NCBI GenBank assembly: GCA_018857735.1
Contig: JABMCL010003121.1
Span: forward strand, 103,501 to 167,500
DNA from: Alviniconcha marisindica
Taxonomy: Eukaryota > Mollusca > Gastropoda > Provannidae
DNA length: 64,000 nt
Direction: 5' to 3'
Each line of letters begins with the position of its first letter. The first letter of the stretch is position 1. A model generated the notes under the pieces. The model was not told where the DNA came from. It did not search any database and worked only from the letters and a program-made list of their open reading frames with translations. Below, piece after piece: positions 42,774 to 51,409 of this stretch. Made by a program: the position numbers and the translations under genes.

Positions 42774-44485
42774 ATGCATGTGTATGTGCTAAGAATAGTC
42801 TCTCAGGACTAGAGTTTGCGCTTTTGTGGGGGGTTGTTGTTGTCTTTTTGCACATTTTTGTTTAAGTTTTTTGCTTTAAATACTTTAATTAAATGCTTAT
42901 GGGAGGTTGATGAGATAGGCTGAACAATGAGCAGAGGTTTGTAAATTAAATAGCATCTTTGGAAGAACCACTGTTAAAGTTTTCTAGAAGAAGGAAAAGC
43001 ATCAGTTATCTCTCCCTTAAATCCCAAAAGCGACCATGTCACTGTCAGTAGTCAGTACATTATGTGCACAATCAATGAATCATAGTAATGTATACTGAAG
43101 CAATCATAAAAAGATTGAACTCAACTTGGCTGAAACATAAAACACGTGCAACAGATTCACCTTTTCGATATCCCTGTAATATAATATTAATAAGACTATA
43201 GTTTTGACTAGATCTAATCTATACACATGTACATGCAGGCTTCCTTGTTTTTGCTTTTATGTCATGAGTTGTATATTCGAACAGGATTAGGACCACAGGA
43301 GAAACAGCATATCAAAGAACATATTGAACTGATGATTATCGCTGAAATCAGGTCATTTAAACAGTAAATGTAGTTTGAAAATTTCAAAACTAAACAGAGG
43401 TTATCACCATACAAAAAAGGCATGATTATATTAGTTTATTAAATATAATGGCTTTTAATGCGCAAATATTGAAAACACATACAAAGAGGTTCTACAGTCT
43501 CTAAGAAAATGCCAACATCAAACTCTTAAAGTCTTTCCAATTCCATGGAGGGTATCAGTCTAAACATCTCACAGCAGAACATTCATCACATTATAATGCT
43601 TAAATTAATACTCATTTGAATTTTTACCAGAAAAAATTTAATCAGTTGCTATGGAAATGAAACCTCCCCCTCCCCCATCCCCTTTTTTCCGTTTTGTTTT
43701 GCATTATGTTACATTATGCACAAAATTTTCAAAAATGATTTGGCCGTAACAAGTGCTGAAGTGATGAAGTAGTGGACCTATGGCATCAGTTGACATTATA
43801 CCATCAATGTGTAAGTAAAAAAAAATGTTGCTCACCTCTGTGAGTGTGACTCATGCAAGTTATATTATAACCTATAATAATAATATCTCAACACATTCAA
43901 TTCAATTCAAATTCAATCAAAACTTTAATTATCCCACAAGGGGCAATTTTGTTGTGGTCATGGCAGGCTCATTAAATAATGAATACATAAAGTTAAAAGA
44001 AGAATACAACAACAAACACAACATGACCAACAAAGGGTCTTACCTTAACCATAGTTATAAATACAGAACAAACTGTGATGTCATCATAAAACAGTAATTA
44101 ACTTATGATCACATACTAGTTTTATTTATAATCACAAGGTAATATAATTAAACTAATTAAAGTATCACACACAGAATTAAAACAATGTCACACACACACA
44201 CACACACACACACATGCATTAGACTTGCAGTTGCAGATGCCCACCTCTGGCTTTGGGGTTGTGAAGCCTGTCAGTCCACACTCGGCCGCCATATCTCTCC
44301 CGTCGAGCTTCATATACACGTACAAAGAACTTCCCTCGCCCTCGGTTCACAATCTGGCGAGCGGCGGAAAGTCCAGCAATGCCACCACCAATGACCACCA
44401 CTTGCTTTTCCAACACCTGGCTGCTGCACAGCAGGAGTAAGGCAGCAGATGACAAGAAGAGGAGTTGCAGCCCTTGTGTCCTCAT
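32038..44485 (-). CDS. Secreted FAD-dependent amine oxidase (polyamine oxidase/LSD1 superfamily)
   Basis: Eight exons (44485-44245, 42324-42137, 41333-41095, 40457-40225, 38880-38656, 36689-36564, 34971-34855, 32309-32038) total 1641 bases, 546 residues plus stop, with every intron phase matching. Residues 1-23 are a signal peptide. The FAD-binding loop VVVIGGGIAGLSAAR has Gly33, Gly35 and Gly38; Glu59 in VYEARRERYGGRVW is the likely ribose-binding acid; GGR is at 66-68. K307 in GMSDGNKIVVEFDSAFW corresponds to the conserved active-site lysine of the family. The C-terminal FAD motif FAGEHT (437-442) is followed by HGAYASG (451-457). Residues about 475-546 form a Lys/Glu-rich tail. Family knowledge: such enzymes oxidise polyamines or other amines and release hydrogen peroxide. 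The signal peptide implies secretion or the lumen of the secretory pathway; the substrate cannot be read from sequence. Confidence 0.92.
32640..32810. repeat. CA/ACAACA microsatellite
   Basis: (CA)n with CAACAA interruptions in the last intron of gene 2. Confidence 0.9.
32930..33090. repeat. 38-bp tandem repeat, four copies
   Basis: The unit is ggaggatccagtgatgttga plus ctggggtagatggggttt. Confidence 0.93.
33360..34854. repeat. ~55-bp minisatellite carrying copies of the exon 7 donor
   Basis: On the minus strand each unit near the exon contains CCTCAG|GTAGTCCTTTACA, identical around the splice site to exon 7's own donor (GCCTCAG|GTAGTCC). About 15 copies from 34.0 to 34.85 kb keep the GT, most with full CTCAGGTAGTCC; copies at 33.4-34.0 kb have diverged to TTTGG|GTAGTCC or other forms. 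Confidence 0.92.
34855..34971 (-). CDS. Amine oxidase exon 7 with second FAD motif
   Basis: Acceptor gtgctgcag, donor GCCTCAG|GTAGTCC, phase 1. Encodes NSPKLWDTFAEPLCPNVYFA, GEHTVFRGHGTLHGAYASG. FAGEHT and HGAYASG are the diagnostic C-terminal flavin contacts. Confidence 0.95.
34985..35860. repeat. ~30-bp minisatellite (cttgtgttaatgtcagtcct)
   Basis: About 28 copies of acatcttgtgttaatgtcag; begins five bases beyond the exon 7 acceptor region. Confidence 0.92.
36030..36475. repeat. 30-bp minisatellite (cttgtgtcagtgtcagtcat)
   Basis: Related to the array at 35 kb (cttgtgtcag in place of cttgtgttaatg). At 30 bases per unit the frame is kept, so it reads as a repeated peptide on the plus strand, without coding meaning. 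Confidence 0.92.
36564..36689 (-). CDS. Amine oxidase exon 6
   Basis: Acceptor ttatttgtgcag, donor AAAGTTG|GTGCGT, phase 1. Encodes VLKKLQLLFGEGAVSSSNIV, KISRSSWTSDKWAGGASSYP. SDKWAGGASSYPKVG corresponds to the W-x-P-YS-GSY block before the second FAD motif. The exon start is copied, with its AG destroyed, in the following array. Confidence 0.9.
36690..37905. repeat. ~45-bp minisatellite derived from the exon 6 acceptor
   Basis: On the minus strand the unit reads TTTGTGCAC TGTTAAAGAAGCTTC, against the exon start TTTGTGCAG|TGTTAAAGAAACTTC. About 25 copies. None has the AG of the true acceptor: it is changed to AC, CC or CT in the copies I checked. Confidence 0.93.
37905..38480. repeat. 60-bp tandem repeat, nine copies
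   Basis: The unit contains ctaacaaatgtagggtagac, aagtagaccaacactgaaag and acatgggggctgtctctaca. Very uniform. Confidence 0.94.
38656..38880 (-). CDS. Amine oxidase exon 5 with active-site lysine
   Basis: Acceptor ctgtgaacag, donor GCGATGG|GTAAGG, phase 1. Encodes MSDGNKIVVEFDSAFWPDDY, then GVFLLAARTAEDRGCLQTW and LLAKPVLVGMLLGNAARHME. The Asn-Lys before IVVEF matches the lysine that bridges flavin and water in LSD1 and polyamine oxidases. Confidence 0.93.
39040..40200. repeat. ~37-bp minisatellite, about 30 copies, in intron 4
   Basis: The unit contains ctctgacatatgaggctgac and actgataactaa. On the minus strand CATATGTCAGAG resembles the exon 4 donor CATATAGGTCAGTG, so it may be junction-derived; this is weaker than at exons 3, 6 and 7. 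Confidence 0.9.
40225..40457 (-). CDS. Amine oxidase exon 4
   Basis: Acceptor ttcatttcag, donor CATATAG|GTCAGTGC, phase 1. Encodes LVSGSEDEMPLKISLRTAVR, QVKVDRSQGKVTLRLKDG, VTVDEVVVAVPAPVLAKG and LFEPSLPKEHQWALSHI. VDEVVVAVPAPVL is the typical VI-T/AVP segment near the flavin of this family. Confidence 0.93.
40520..40645. mobile_element. End fragment of the foldback family
   Basis: ctgactgccagcggtctgaa, gagatcaagacacacaaatg, gttaaaaagaacactttatt matches the outer arm at 41.65 kb and 55.97 kb. Confidence 0.55.
40770..41102. repeat. ~43-bp minisatellite carrying copies of the exon 3 donor
   Basis: On the minus strand each of about seven units contains GGTGGACAG|GTAATCCAG, identical to the last nine exonic and first nine intronic bases of exon 3 (exon side varies at one copy). 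All but one keep the exact donor. Confidence 0.93.
41095..41333 (-). CDS. Amine oxidase exon 3
   Basis: Acceptor ttttcacccag, donor GTGGACAG|GTAATCC, phase 2. Encodes IISDAVNSTRLRGKDLSMRE and onward to SYVISEYSALHYQADSLDF and DGMGELVD. Its 3' end and donor are copied in the adjacent tandem repeat. Confidence 0.92.
41655..42060. mobile_element. Foldback element with ~145-bp inverted arms
   Basis: Left arm 41660-41802 and right arm about 41852-42002 are inverted copies: tatttattatgacatagaca, aaatctccttcttcaggcca and gaaatggttaaaaacaatga on the left reappear reversed on the right. The middle is a short loop with a second copy of gatatgagaggtgaa. Outer flank: tttggatcttattttagaac, cactagcagtcattc. 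Sits in intron 2 of gene 2. No ORF. Confidence 0.85.
42137..42324 (-). CDS. Amine oxidase exon 2
   Basis: Acceptor gtgctgcag, donor TTTG|GTATGG, ends phase 0. Encodes LEVDLGGSALNVISQFTNPL, then LNLTRDLELETASISKAQFV, then VPWLNRKYSDDELVDAM. LEVDLGG is where the family usually has a DLG motif for FAD/substrate contact. Confidence 0.9.
42415..42540. repeat. Short tandem repeat (gatcagttgatgagacaggt)
   Basis: About five copies of catcaatgatcagttgatga, intron 1 of gene 2. Confidence 0.88.
42545..42900 (+). mobile_element. LINE 3' fragment with TG tract
   Basis: ctcattcaaatctaatctaa and gccatgttttctgttctgtg match 9540-9640; then TG microsatellite and unrelated 3' tail. Confidence 0.6.
42900..43880. 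other. AT-rich unique intron 1 sequence
   Basis: No exon, array or RNA gene recognised. It is the longest stretch of non-repetitive DNA in gene 2. Confidence 0.4.
43890..43975. mobile_element. Retroelement-like end (actttaattatcccacaagg)
   Basis: Comparable with 27145-27200. Probably a degenerate 3' end of a non-LTR element. Confidence 0.4.
44245..44485 (-). CDS. Amine oxidase exon 1: signal peptide and FAD loop
   Basis: Starts MRTQGLQLLFLSSAALLLLC and includes GGGIAGLSAA and YEARRERYGGRVW. Donor GCCAGAG|GTGGGC, phase 1. An upstream tgctccttccag about 16 bases before the ATG looks like an acceptor, so a 5' non-coding exon may lie further upstream. Confidence 0.93.
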
Positions 44486-44944
44486 CTTGCCAAATGTAAA
44501 ACTGGAAGGAGCACTGGAACAGAATTGCTACACTGACAAGTAACATCTTGCAGAAACTTCATAAGTGCATTTATGCATTTTTAAGACCTATCAAAATATT
44601 TGTGTATTAATATAAACCAGTAATTCTCACTCACTCTGATATAACTGTAATGGTTGACACCAAGTTACTTACAGTAATTCTCATTGCATGAGACTGAGAA
44701 ATGTTTCCTGAAGTATGCATCGCATTCGCATGAGACAAACAACTTTATTTTCAAAATGTCAGAAGAAAGTGTCAAATAAAGCAAACTATTTAAAGTATAA
44801 TTATAAACCTATCTGTAAGAATGTTTTAAATATTCCCCTTCAGTATTTAATCCCTTAAAATATTCTATAGACACTTGGTCCATGAAGCAGTTTTGTCTCT
44901 GTTTTTGTGCAATATATATACATATTCTATAATAGAGCTTTGAT

Positions 44945-45405
44945 AGCTTTGGGGAGCGGGATAGCTCAATGGTTAGAGTGCCAGACTCATGATTGAAAGG
45001 TTGCGGGTTTGAATCCCTCCAGAAGCGGCAGGAGGATTTTCTTCTCCAGAGTCAACTTTCTGTGCTGACTTATTTCAGTATCTGTTCCAACCCCGTGTTA
45101 CCGCAGTAGCATGTAAAAGATCCCAGTCATTCTGCCAAAAGTGCAGGTGGCAGGTTACAGCTAAACACGCATACACATTACGTATGTGGCTTTGCATGAA
45201 GTGACATGGTGCATGGTTGTATGGTGTACACAGAACTTGTGCCGAGATGGCAGCAGCTTCATGTGGCACCAGCCATGCCAGCACTGTAAGTACACCACTT
45301 CAGTGGATATTCAGAAACGCGCTATAAAAAGCCCATCACATGTGAGCGCAGTGAGTCTGCTCAAGAGCAGAGAATAGCGCTATATAAAAGCAATCATCAT
45401 CATCA
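44945..45405 (+). mobile_element. tRNA-derived SINE, family 1, near full length
   Basis: The head has an A-box-like tagctcaatggttagag and B-box-like ggtttgaatccc, 34-35 bases apart, inside a tRNA-like 72-base segment. The body (catggttgtatggtgtacac, ggcaccagccatgccagcac) is shared with 1-100 and 16746-17045. It ends tatagcgctatataaaagc and a CATCAT tail. It lies about 460 bases upstream of gene 2, in the opposite orientation. Confidence 0.85.
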
Positions 45406-45599
45406 CTGCCCCATCCCTAATAAGCCTTATGGTTTCTGTGGACGTTAAGCACCAGGTTTACATCATCACTTAATGACCATGTAGTTGTACAGCTGTACAC
45501 CTGTAGACATTACAAGGGTGTGCCACAAGCAAATTACAACAAGCCACATCCAAAATCTGGGCATGCTGGACCCTACCCTGCACCTGAACTGCTGAATCA

Positions 45600-45845
45600 A
45601 TACCCAGTTTCTGCTGCAGTCATTGTGTGTGTGAGTGTGTGTGTGTATGGGGGGTGGGGGGTGGGGGGAGGGGTTCCATATAATGCCTTATGTAATTTGT
45701 TTTGGTAGGACTGTCCTCTATACATATGTGTAGAAGTTAGAACATTGTATTAAGGTTAATATGTATGATGTGAGCGCTCAGGGCATTGATGAATGCATGA
45801 TAAATGTACATTATTATTATTATTATAAATATTAATCATAGCACG
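45600..45845 (+). mobile_element. LINE 3' UTR copy with TG tract
   Basis: TG/G-rich tract, then aatgccttatgtaatttgtt, ttggtaggactgtcctctat, gtgagcgctcagggcattga and an (ATT)n end. The same order is found at 48405-48720. Confidence 0.7.
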
Positions 45846-45889
45846 CAGTCAAGCATTGGAAAAAAATCGATGTCATCTCTCTGTCTCTG

Positions 45890-46197
45890 AGTCTGAATGA
45901 CAACGCAATCACAGGTTCCGCTCCCTCTTATCTTTCTGAGCTGCTACACCTTTACAGTCCTTCCCGCTCTCTCCGCTCTTTGTCAGACACACGCATGCTC
46001 AAAATCCAACGTTTCAACCGCAAAACCCATGGCTTTCGCACTTTCTCACACTTTGGCCCCACATCTGGAACTGACAATCTCCCCCAAGACATCAGGCACT
46101 CTGATACTCTCTCTTCCTTCAAAAGTCAACTCAAGACATTTCTCTTCTCAGAATATTTCAGTTAAACCACATTGTCCTTCACTCCCATCAGTCTGTA

Positions 46198-46243
<46 letters not shown>

Positions 46244-46435
46244 CTGTGTGCATCTTTTGCATAATTATGCTTGAACACTTGTCGATATATTATATATACA
46301 TTTTTTAAAATTATTTTTTTGATAACATTTTCCATCTCGATGTACATTATGTGTGTATGCTTGTTCAGCGCTTTGAGCCGCAGGGCAGGCGCTTTACAAA
46401 TTTCCATTATTATTATTATTAATGAGTCGCGGCGA
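45890..46435 (+). mobile_element. LINE 3' end with reverse-transcriptase C-terminus
   Basis: Open stretch encoding [20 protein letters not shown], then (shifted) MLKIQRFNRKTHGFRTFSHF, GPTSGTDNLPQDIRHSDT, LSSFKSQLKTFLFSEYFS and stop: the usual W/F-xxLP...SFKSxLKTxLF end of a CR1/L2-like ORF2. The UTR contains a TG tract, tttgcataattatgcttgaa, gtacattatgtgtgtatgct, gttcagcgctttgagccgca and an (ATT)n tail. 5' truncated. Confidence 0.85.
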
Positions 46436-46639
46436 ATTGCCATAAAAAAGTCACAGTTTGGTAATTTCTTATTTCAGTGTCCCAGATTATTGCTTCATTT
46501 GATTTCAGTTAATGACTACTGGCACTTACGTCCCTAAACGTCAACGTGCAGTTTTCGACACGGAAGCAGACACGGGTTGTCAAATTATGCGCCCTTAGAA
46601 CAAAATGTACTTCATCACAAAGAAGAGTCTCTAAGGGAA

Positions 46640-46985
46640 ACTACTCTAACTCGAACTCGAAAACTTTACAAGGATTGTAGTTTAGGTTCAGTCAAAAACC
46701 TAACAACTAGTCCTTGCTAAGCTACTAATAAATAGATATAAAATTACAGGCATTACTTATATACATAATATAGGCATGAATGAATGATTGAAATGTTATA
46801 CATGAGAATTTCCACACAAAACATAGCGCCTGCTCACAGCGCCAGATGATGAACACATACCATACATCATTCACTGGTTACTCTGATATTATGAGCATAC
46901 GGTGAGCATATTATGAGCAAATGAAGCAGCAGAACATCTGATCAGTTCATATGACAAGTATCGGAAAAGAAAACAGAAGCAATCC
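46640..46985. repeat. Dispersed family D, copy 1
   Basis: Core aactcgaactcgaaaacttt, caaggattgtagtttaggtt, acaactagtccttgctaagc, then taaaattacaggcat, tgagaatttccacacaaaac and acatctgatcagttc. The same blocks occur at 47225, 60160, 60913 and 61071. Confidence 0.8.
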
Positions 46986-47032
46986 GAATGCCGCTCAGTT
47001 ATCTTATAAAGAACAGTAAGGGACTGAAAAGG

Positions 47033-47058
47033 AGGGGGGGGGGGGGGGGGGGGGGGGG
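47033..47058. repeat. Poly(G) run
   Basis: About 25 G in a row after aaaggag; length unreliable. Confidence 0.8.
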
Positions 47059-47119
47059 AATAAAATAATTATAAAAAAAAACGGTGGGAGGGGGTGGGTC
47101 GGAAGGCAGTCGGATGGAC

Positions 47120-47150
47120 TGGGCGGAGTTGTATGGGTGTATAAAATAGG
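47120..47150 (+). promoter_or_regulatory. GC box plus TATA box, promoter-like
   Basis: GGGCGGAG at 47121 is followed 19 bases later by TATAAAATAG at 47140. It lies directly ahead of family D copy 2, so it may be the internal promoter of that element. No host exon with this spacing is recognised. Confidence 0.55.
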
Positions 47151-47219
47151 TCTCAAATGACCAGACATTGCAATGGCAATCACTCGAAAACCTCAGTCTC
47201 TCAGTCCGTTCCGCGTCTG

Positions 47220-47860
47220 AAAGAGACAGAGAACTGGAACTCGAGCAGCCTAAAACTTAATTTTGCAAGGATTGTAGTTTAGGTTCAGTCAAAAACCCGT
47301 CTAACAACTAGTCCTTGCGAAGCTACTGATGAGTGTAATGTCAGTACAAGAGTTTAGAGCTAGTAAAAGTAACTACTGATGTAAAGCGCCTATGCTTGGT
47401 GGTTCCTTTAGTGTCTAGACCGTAATGTCCTTATTTGGTAAAGGCTTCAAGACAAAGGTACGCGTTTCCCGTCGGGAGGGCACTTGGCATTCCACCCCCA
47501 AGCAGACCGCTTCCTTCCTTTCTTTACTTTTTACCATAGCATTATTTAGTAAAATACAGTAGTAAAAACATGATGTCCGCAGTTCTTTTATTGATTATGT
47601 TGTACGCTAAAGAACAAGAACATAACAATGAGTAAATATAAAATTACAGGCATATATACATACAGGCATGAATGAGTGAGTGAAATTTGATACACTGATG
47701 AGAATTTCCGCACAAAACTATGGCGTGTTCACAGCGCCAGATGTACACATGCATACATCACTCAGTTATACATTATGAGCATACAACCTGTAATAAGGCA
47801 GCAGACCATCTGATCAATTCAACACCAGTATTGGAGGAAAAACAAAACAAAAACTAGCCT
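47220..47860. repeat. Dispersed family D, copy 2 with insert
   Basis: tgcaaggattgtagtttagg, caactagtccttgcgaagct, then about 270 bases not found in copy 1, then tataaaattacaggcatata and tgagaatttccgcacaaaac, acatcactcagtt, accatctgatcaattc. Same orientation as copy 1. Confidence 0.78.
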
Positions 47861-47869
47861 ATTCAAAGG

Positions 47870-48214
47870 TCATCAGTGATGAAAACAGACACTCAGGCCG
47901 AGAGAGCGGTAGCTGGCCATCGTCTCTCATTTTTTCTAAACTAGTTTAAGATTATGTTTTAGGCCTAAATTAGAACTAACCTTGGGCTTGTTTTAAGCCT
48001 AAAACAGAATTCCTTTGGGACAGACTATAATCCGCGTCTGTGCGGCCGCTGACCAGTTGGCGGCCCACAGAACTGTCTCAGTCTACACTACGTCAAAATC
48101 AAGTTGTACTGGCCGCAGCGATTTTGATGATAAAACACCATGGCACGCATGGCAGAAAGATGAGGCTAGACTTCCTACGCACAGTACACAAGCTCAGTGA
48201 TTCGTCTCTCTCCA

Positions 48215-48215
<1 letters not shown>
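47870..48215. other. Unique, moderately CpG-rich intergenic sequence
   Basis: gtgcggccgctgaccagttg with other CpGs at 48030-48120. No gene recognised. Confidence 0.35.
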
Positions 48216-48719
<504 letters not shown>

Positions 48720-48720
<1 letters not shown>

Positions 48721-49390
48721 TAACTGATTTGCGGCCACTCAGTTGACGAAGTCGGAAATGTACCGCCGCTATGGCCGGCTTTTGAAGGAACTAGCCTGTA
48801 GGCTCAGTTGTAATCATCCTCAAACATATTTTGTCGTATGAAACTCAGTGACAGGTCTTGTCGCGACTGCCGGAGCAGGTGGTAGAGCGATCAATGTGAA
48901 CCGGGCTGTCTCGAGTTACCGTCTCCCCCCCAACCCAACCCCCCGCACACCATTAGCACCCCCGGCCCACCCCCACCCCGCCCCGCCCCACCTCCCTTTT
49001 TTCCTCCGTCCTTAACGAAATGCTTCGGTGGGCGTTATTGACTAAAGAGACTGACTCGACTACACACTCTCTGATGTCATATCGAGTTTCGTGAGACCGG
49101 CGTCAGTGACGTGCGATTCCTCATCCGGAAAGGATGTCAGAACACCGCCAAGGTGTCACAGCTGTGAGGAAATTTCACTGAAGCGTGAGCTGAAGTCCGA
49201 TCTGTTCTCATAATTATTTCTCTCCTTCTTTAGTACGCCGCCGGGTGCCGCCCTTCCACATTGAGTTCACTGAAGAATGAAGATCATGCATCTGATTTAC
49301 TGGCATGCTTGTAAATAAAGTCATGTTGCGAATAAAATCGATAGAGAAATCGATTCTTCTGACAGTCGGCGCCAACACTACAAACTAAGG
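48720..49390. other. GC-richer intergenic sequence
   Basis: C-rich tract at 48920-49000, scattered CpGs. gagcaggtggtagagcgatc at 48873 faintly recalls a SINE head. A stretch at 49185-49250 resembles a degenerate LINE end (gtccgatctgttctcataat). No gene seen. Confidence 0.35.
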
Positions 49391-50580
49391 AGACGATCGA
49401 ATGTTCATCTTATTGATCCAAACACACAAATAAAATGTTCATCTTCTGATCCAACCATACGAATAAAATGTTCATCTTATGATCCAGACGCATAAATATA
49501 TTGCTCATCTTATGATCCTGACACAAAAATAAAATGTTCATTTTATGATCCACGACACACAAACAAAATGTTCATCTTATGATCCAAAACATACAAACAA
49601 AATGTTCACATTATGATCCAAAACACACAAACAAAATGTTCATCTTATGATCCAAACACACAAGCAAAATGTTCATCTTATGATCCAAACACACTTGTAA
49701 GTAAAATGTTCATTTTATGACCCAAAACATACAAATAAAATGTTCACATTATGATCCAAAACACACAAACAAAATGTTCATCTTACGATCCAAACACACA
49801 AACACAATGTTCATTTTATGACCCAAACACACAAACAAAATGTTCATCTTATGATCTAAACACCCAAATAAAATGTTCATCTTATGATCCAAACACACAA
49901 ATAAAATATTCATCTTATGATACAAACACTTGTAAATAAAATGTTCATCTTAGGATCCAAACACACTTGTAACTAAAACGGTCATCTTACGATCCAAACA
50001 CACAAATCACATGTTCATATTAAGATCCTAAACACAAAATGTTCATCTTATGATCTAAACACAGTTGTGAGTAAAATGTTCATCTTATGATCCAAATACA
50101 CAAATAAAATGTTCACCTTATGATCCAAACACATTTGTAAATAAAATGTTCATCTTATGACCCAGACAAACAACCAAAATGTTCATCTTATGATCAAAAC
50201 ACAAAAACAAAATGTTCATTTTATGGCCCAAACACCAATAAAATGTTCATCTTATGATCCAAACACACAAATAAAATATTCATCTTATGAGACAAACACT
50301 TGTAAATAAAATGTTCATCTTAGGATCCAAACACACTTGTAACTAAAATGTTCATCTTACGATCCAAACACACAAATCACATGTTCATATTAAGATCCAA
50401 ACACACAAATAAAATGTTCATCTTATGATCTAAACACAGTTGTGAGTAAAATGTTCATCTTATGATCCAAATACACAAATAAAATGTTCACTTTATGATC
50501 CAAACACACTTGTAAATAAAATGTTCAGCTTATGATCCAGACACACAAACAAAATGTTCAGCTTATGATCCAAAAAACAC
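49390..50580. repeat. ~34-bp minisatellite, about 35 copies
   Basis: The unit contains aaaatgttcatcttatgatc and caaacacacaaat, with longer variants (acttgtaaat). Two 210-base higher-order blocks around 49830-50080 and 50230-50470 are nearly identical. The unit resembles the outer end of the foldback family (gatccaaacacac). Confidence 0.92.
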
Positions 50581-50623
<43 letters not shown>

Positions 50624-50692
50624 TGTGTGTGTGTGTGTGTGTTGTAAATATTTTGTATTGTCTTTTGTGACGTTCTGTTAAAATCAAGTTAT

Positions 50693-50758
<66 letters not shown>
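50580..50758. repeat. (GTGC)n/(GT)n and (CA)n in inverted arrangement
   Basis: A GTGC/GT tract at 50580-50642 and a CA tract at 50696-50755 flank 54 unique bases, so the strand can fold into a hairpin. Confidence 0.9.
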
Positions 50759-50763
<5 letters not shown>

Positions 50764-50824
50764 GTGTGTTTGGATCATATCAGTTTTAGAACGTTACCAA
50801 TCAATTTTGTTTCACTGAGATTTT

Positions 50825-50892
50825 TGCGAGTGTGTGTGTGGTGTGTGTGTGTGTGTGTGTTGGTGGTGTGTGTGTGTGTGAGAGTGGGAGAG

Positions 50893-50937
<45 letters not shown>

Positions 50938-50999
50938 AGATGGGAGAGGAGAGATGAGAGAGAGGGGAGTGTGCGTGCGTGCTGTTTGGTGTGTGTGCT

Positions 51000-51049
<50 letters not shown>

Positions 51050-51145
51050 GTGTGTGTGTGTGTGTGTGTGTGTTTGTGTGCGTGTGTGCGTGCGTGCCTC
51101 TGTGTGTGTGTGGTGGTGGTGGGGGGGGGGGGGGGGGGGGCTTTA
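50825..51145. repeat. TG, GA and poly(G) tracts
   Basis: (TG)n 50828-50880, (GA)n 50881-50935, (TG)n 51000-51110, and a G run at 51120-51140. A second G run is at 51256-51279. Confidence 0.9.
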
Positions 51146-51409
51146 GGTTATGTGTGAGGCGGATATATATATTAGCCAGTCAGTGCTTGATAGCATCGTG
51201 CACAGCTGGTCGGGACGGGGGACAAGTGGGGCCGGGAAAGGTGGGGGGAGAGTGAGGGGGGGGGGGGGGGGGGGGGGGGAATACCCGTGGCGGGAGTGGG
51301 GTCGGAAGGGGAGAAGAAAGTGAGAGAAAAAAGTAGGCCGATCAACAACAACCACATCCGACGGGTTCGACGGCGAGTCATGACCAGAGACACGTACTGC
51401 AGTATGTCT

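Noticed and set aside
44950..45025. Functional tRNA gene
   Set aside because: A- and B-box-like motifs are present but the sequence continues into a SINE body shared with two other sites, and I could not form a proper acceptor stem.
48860..48905. A third tRNA-like SINE head
   Set aside because: Only ggtggtagagcgatcaatg resembles an A-box region; no B-box at the right distance and no SINE body.
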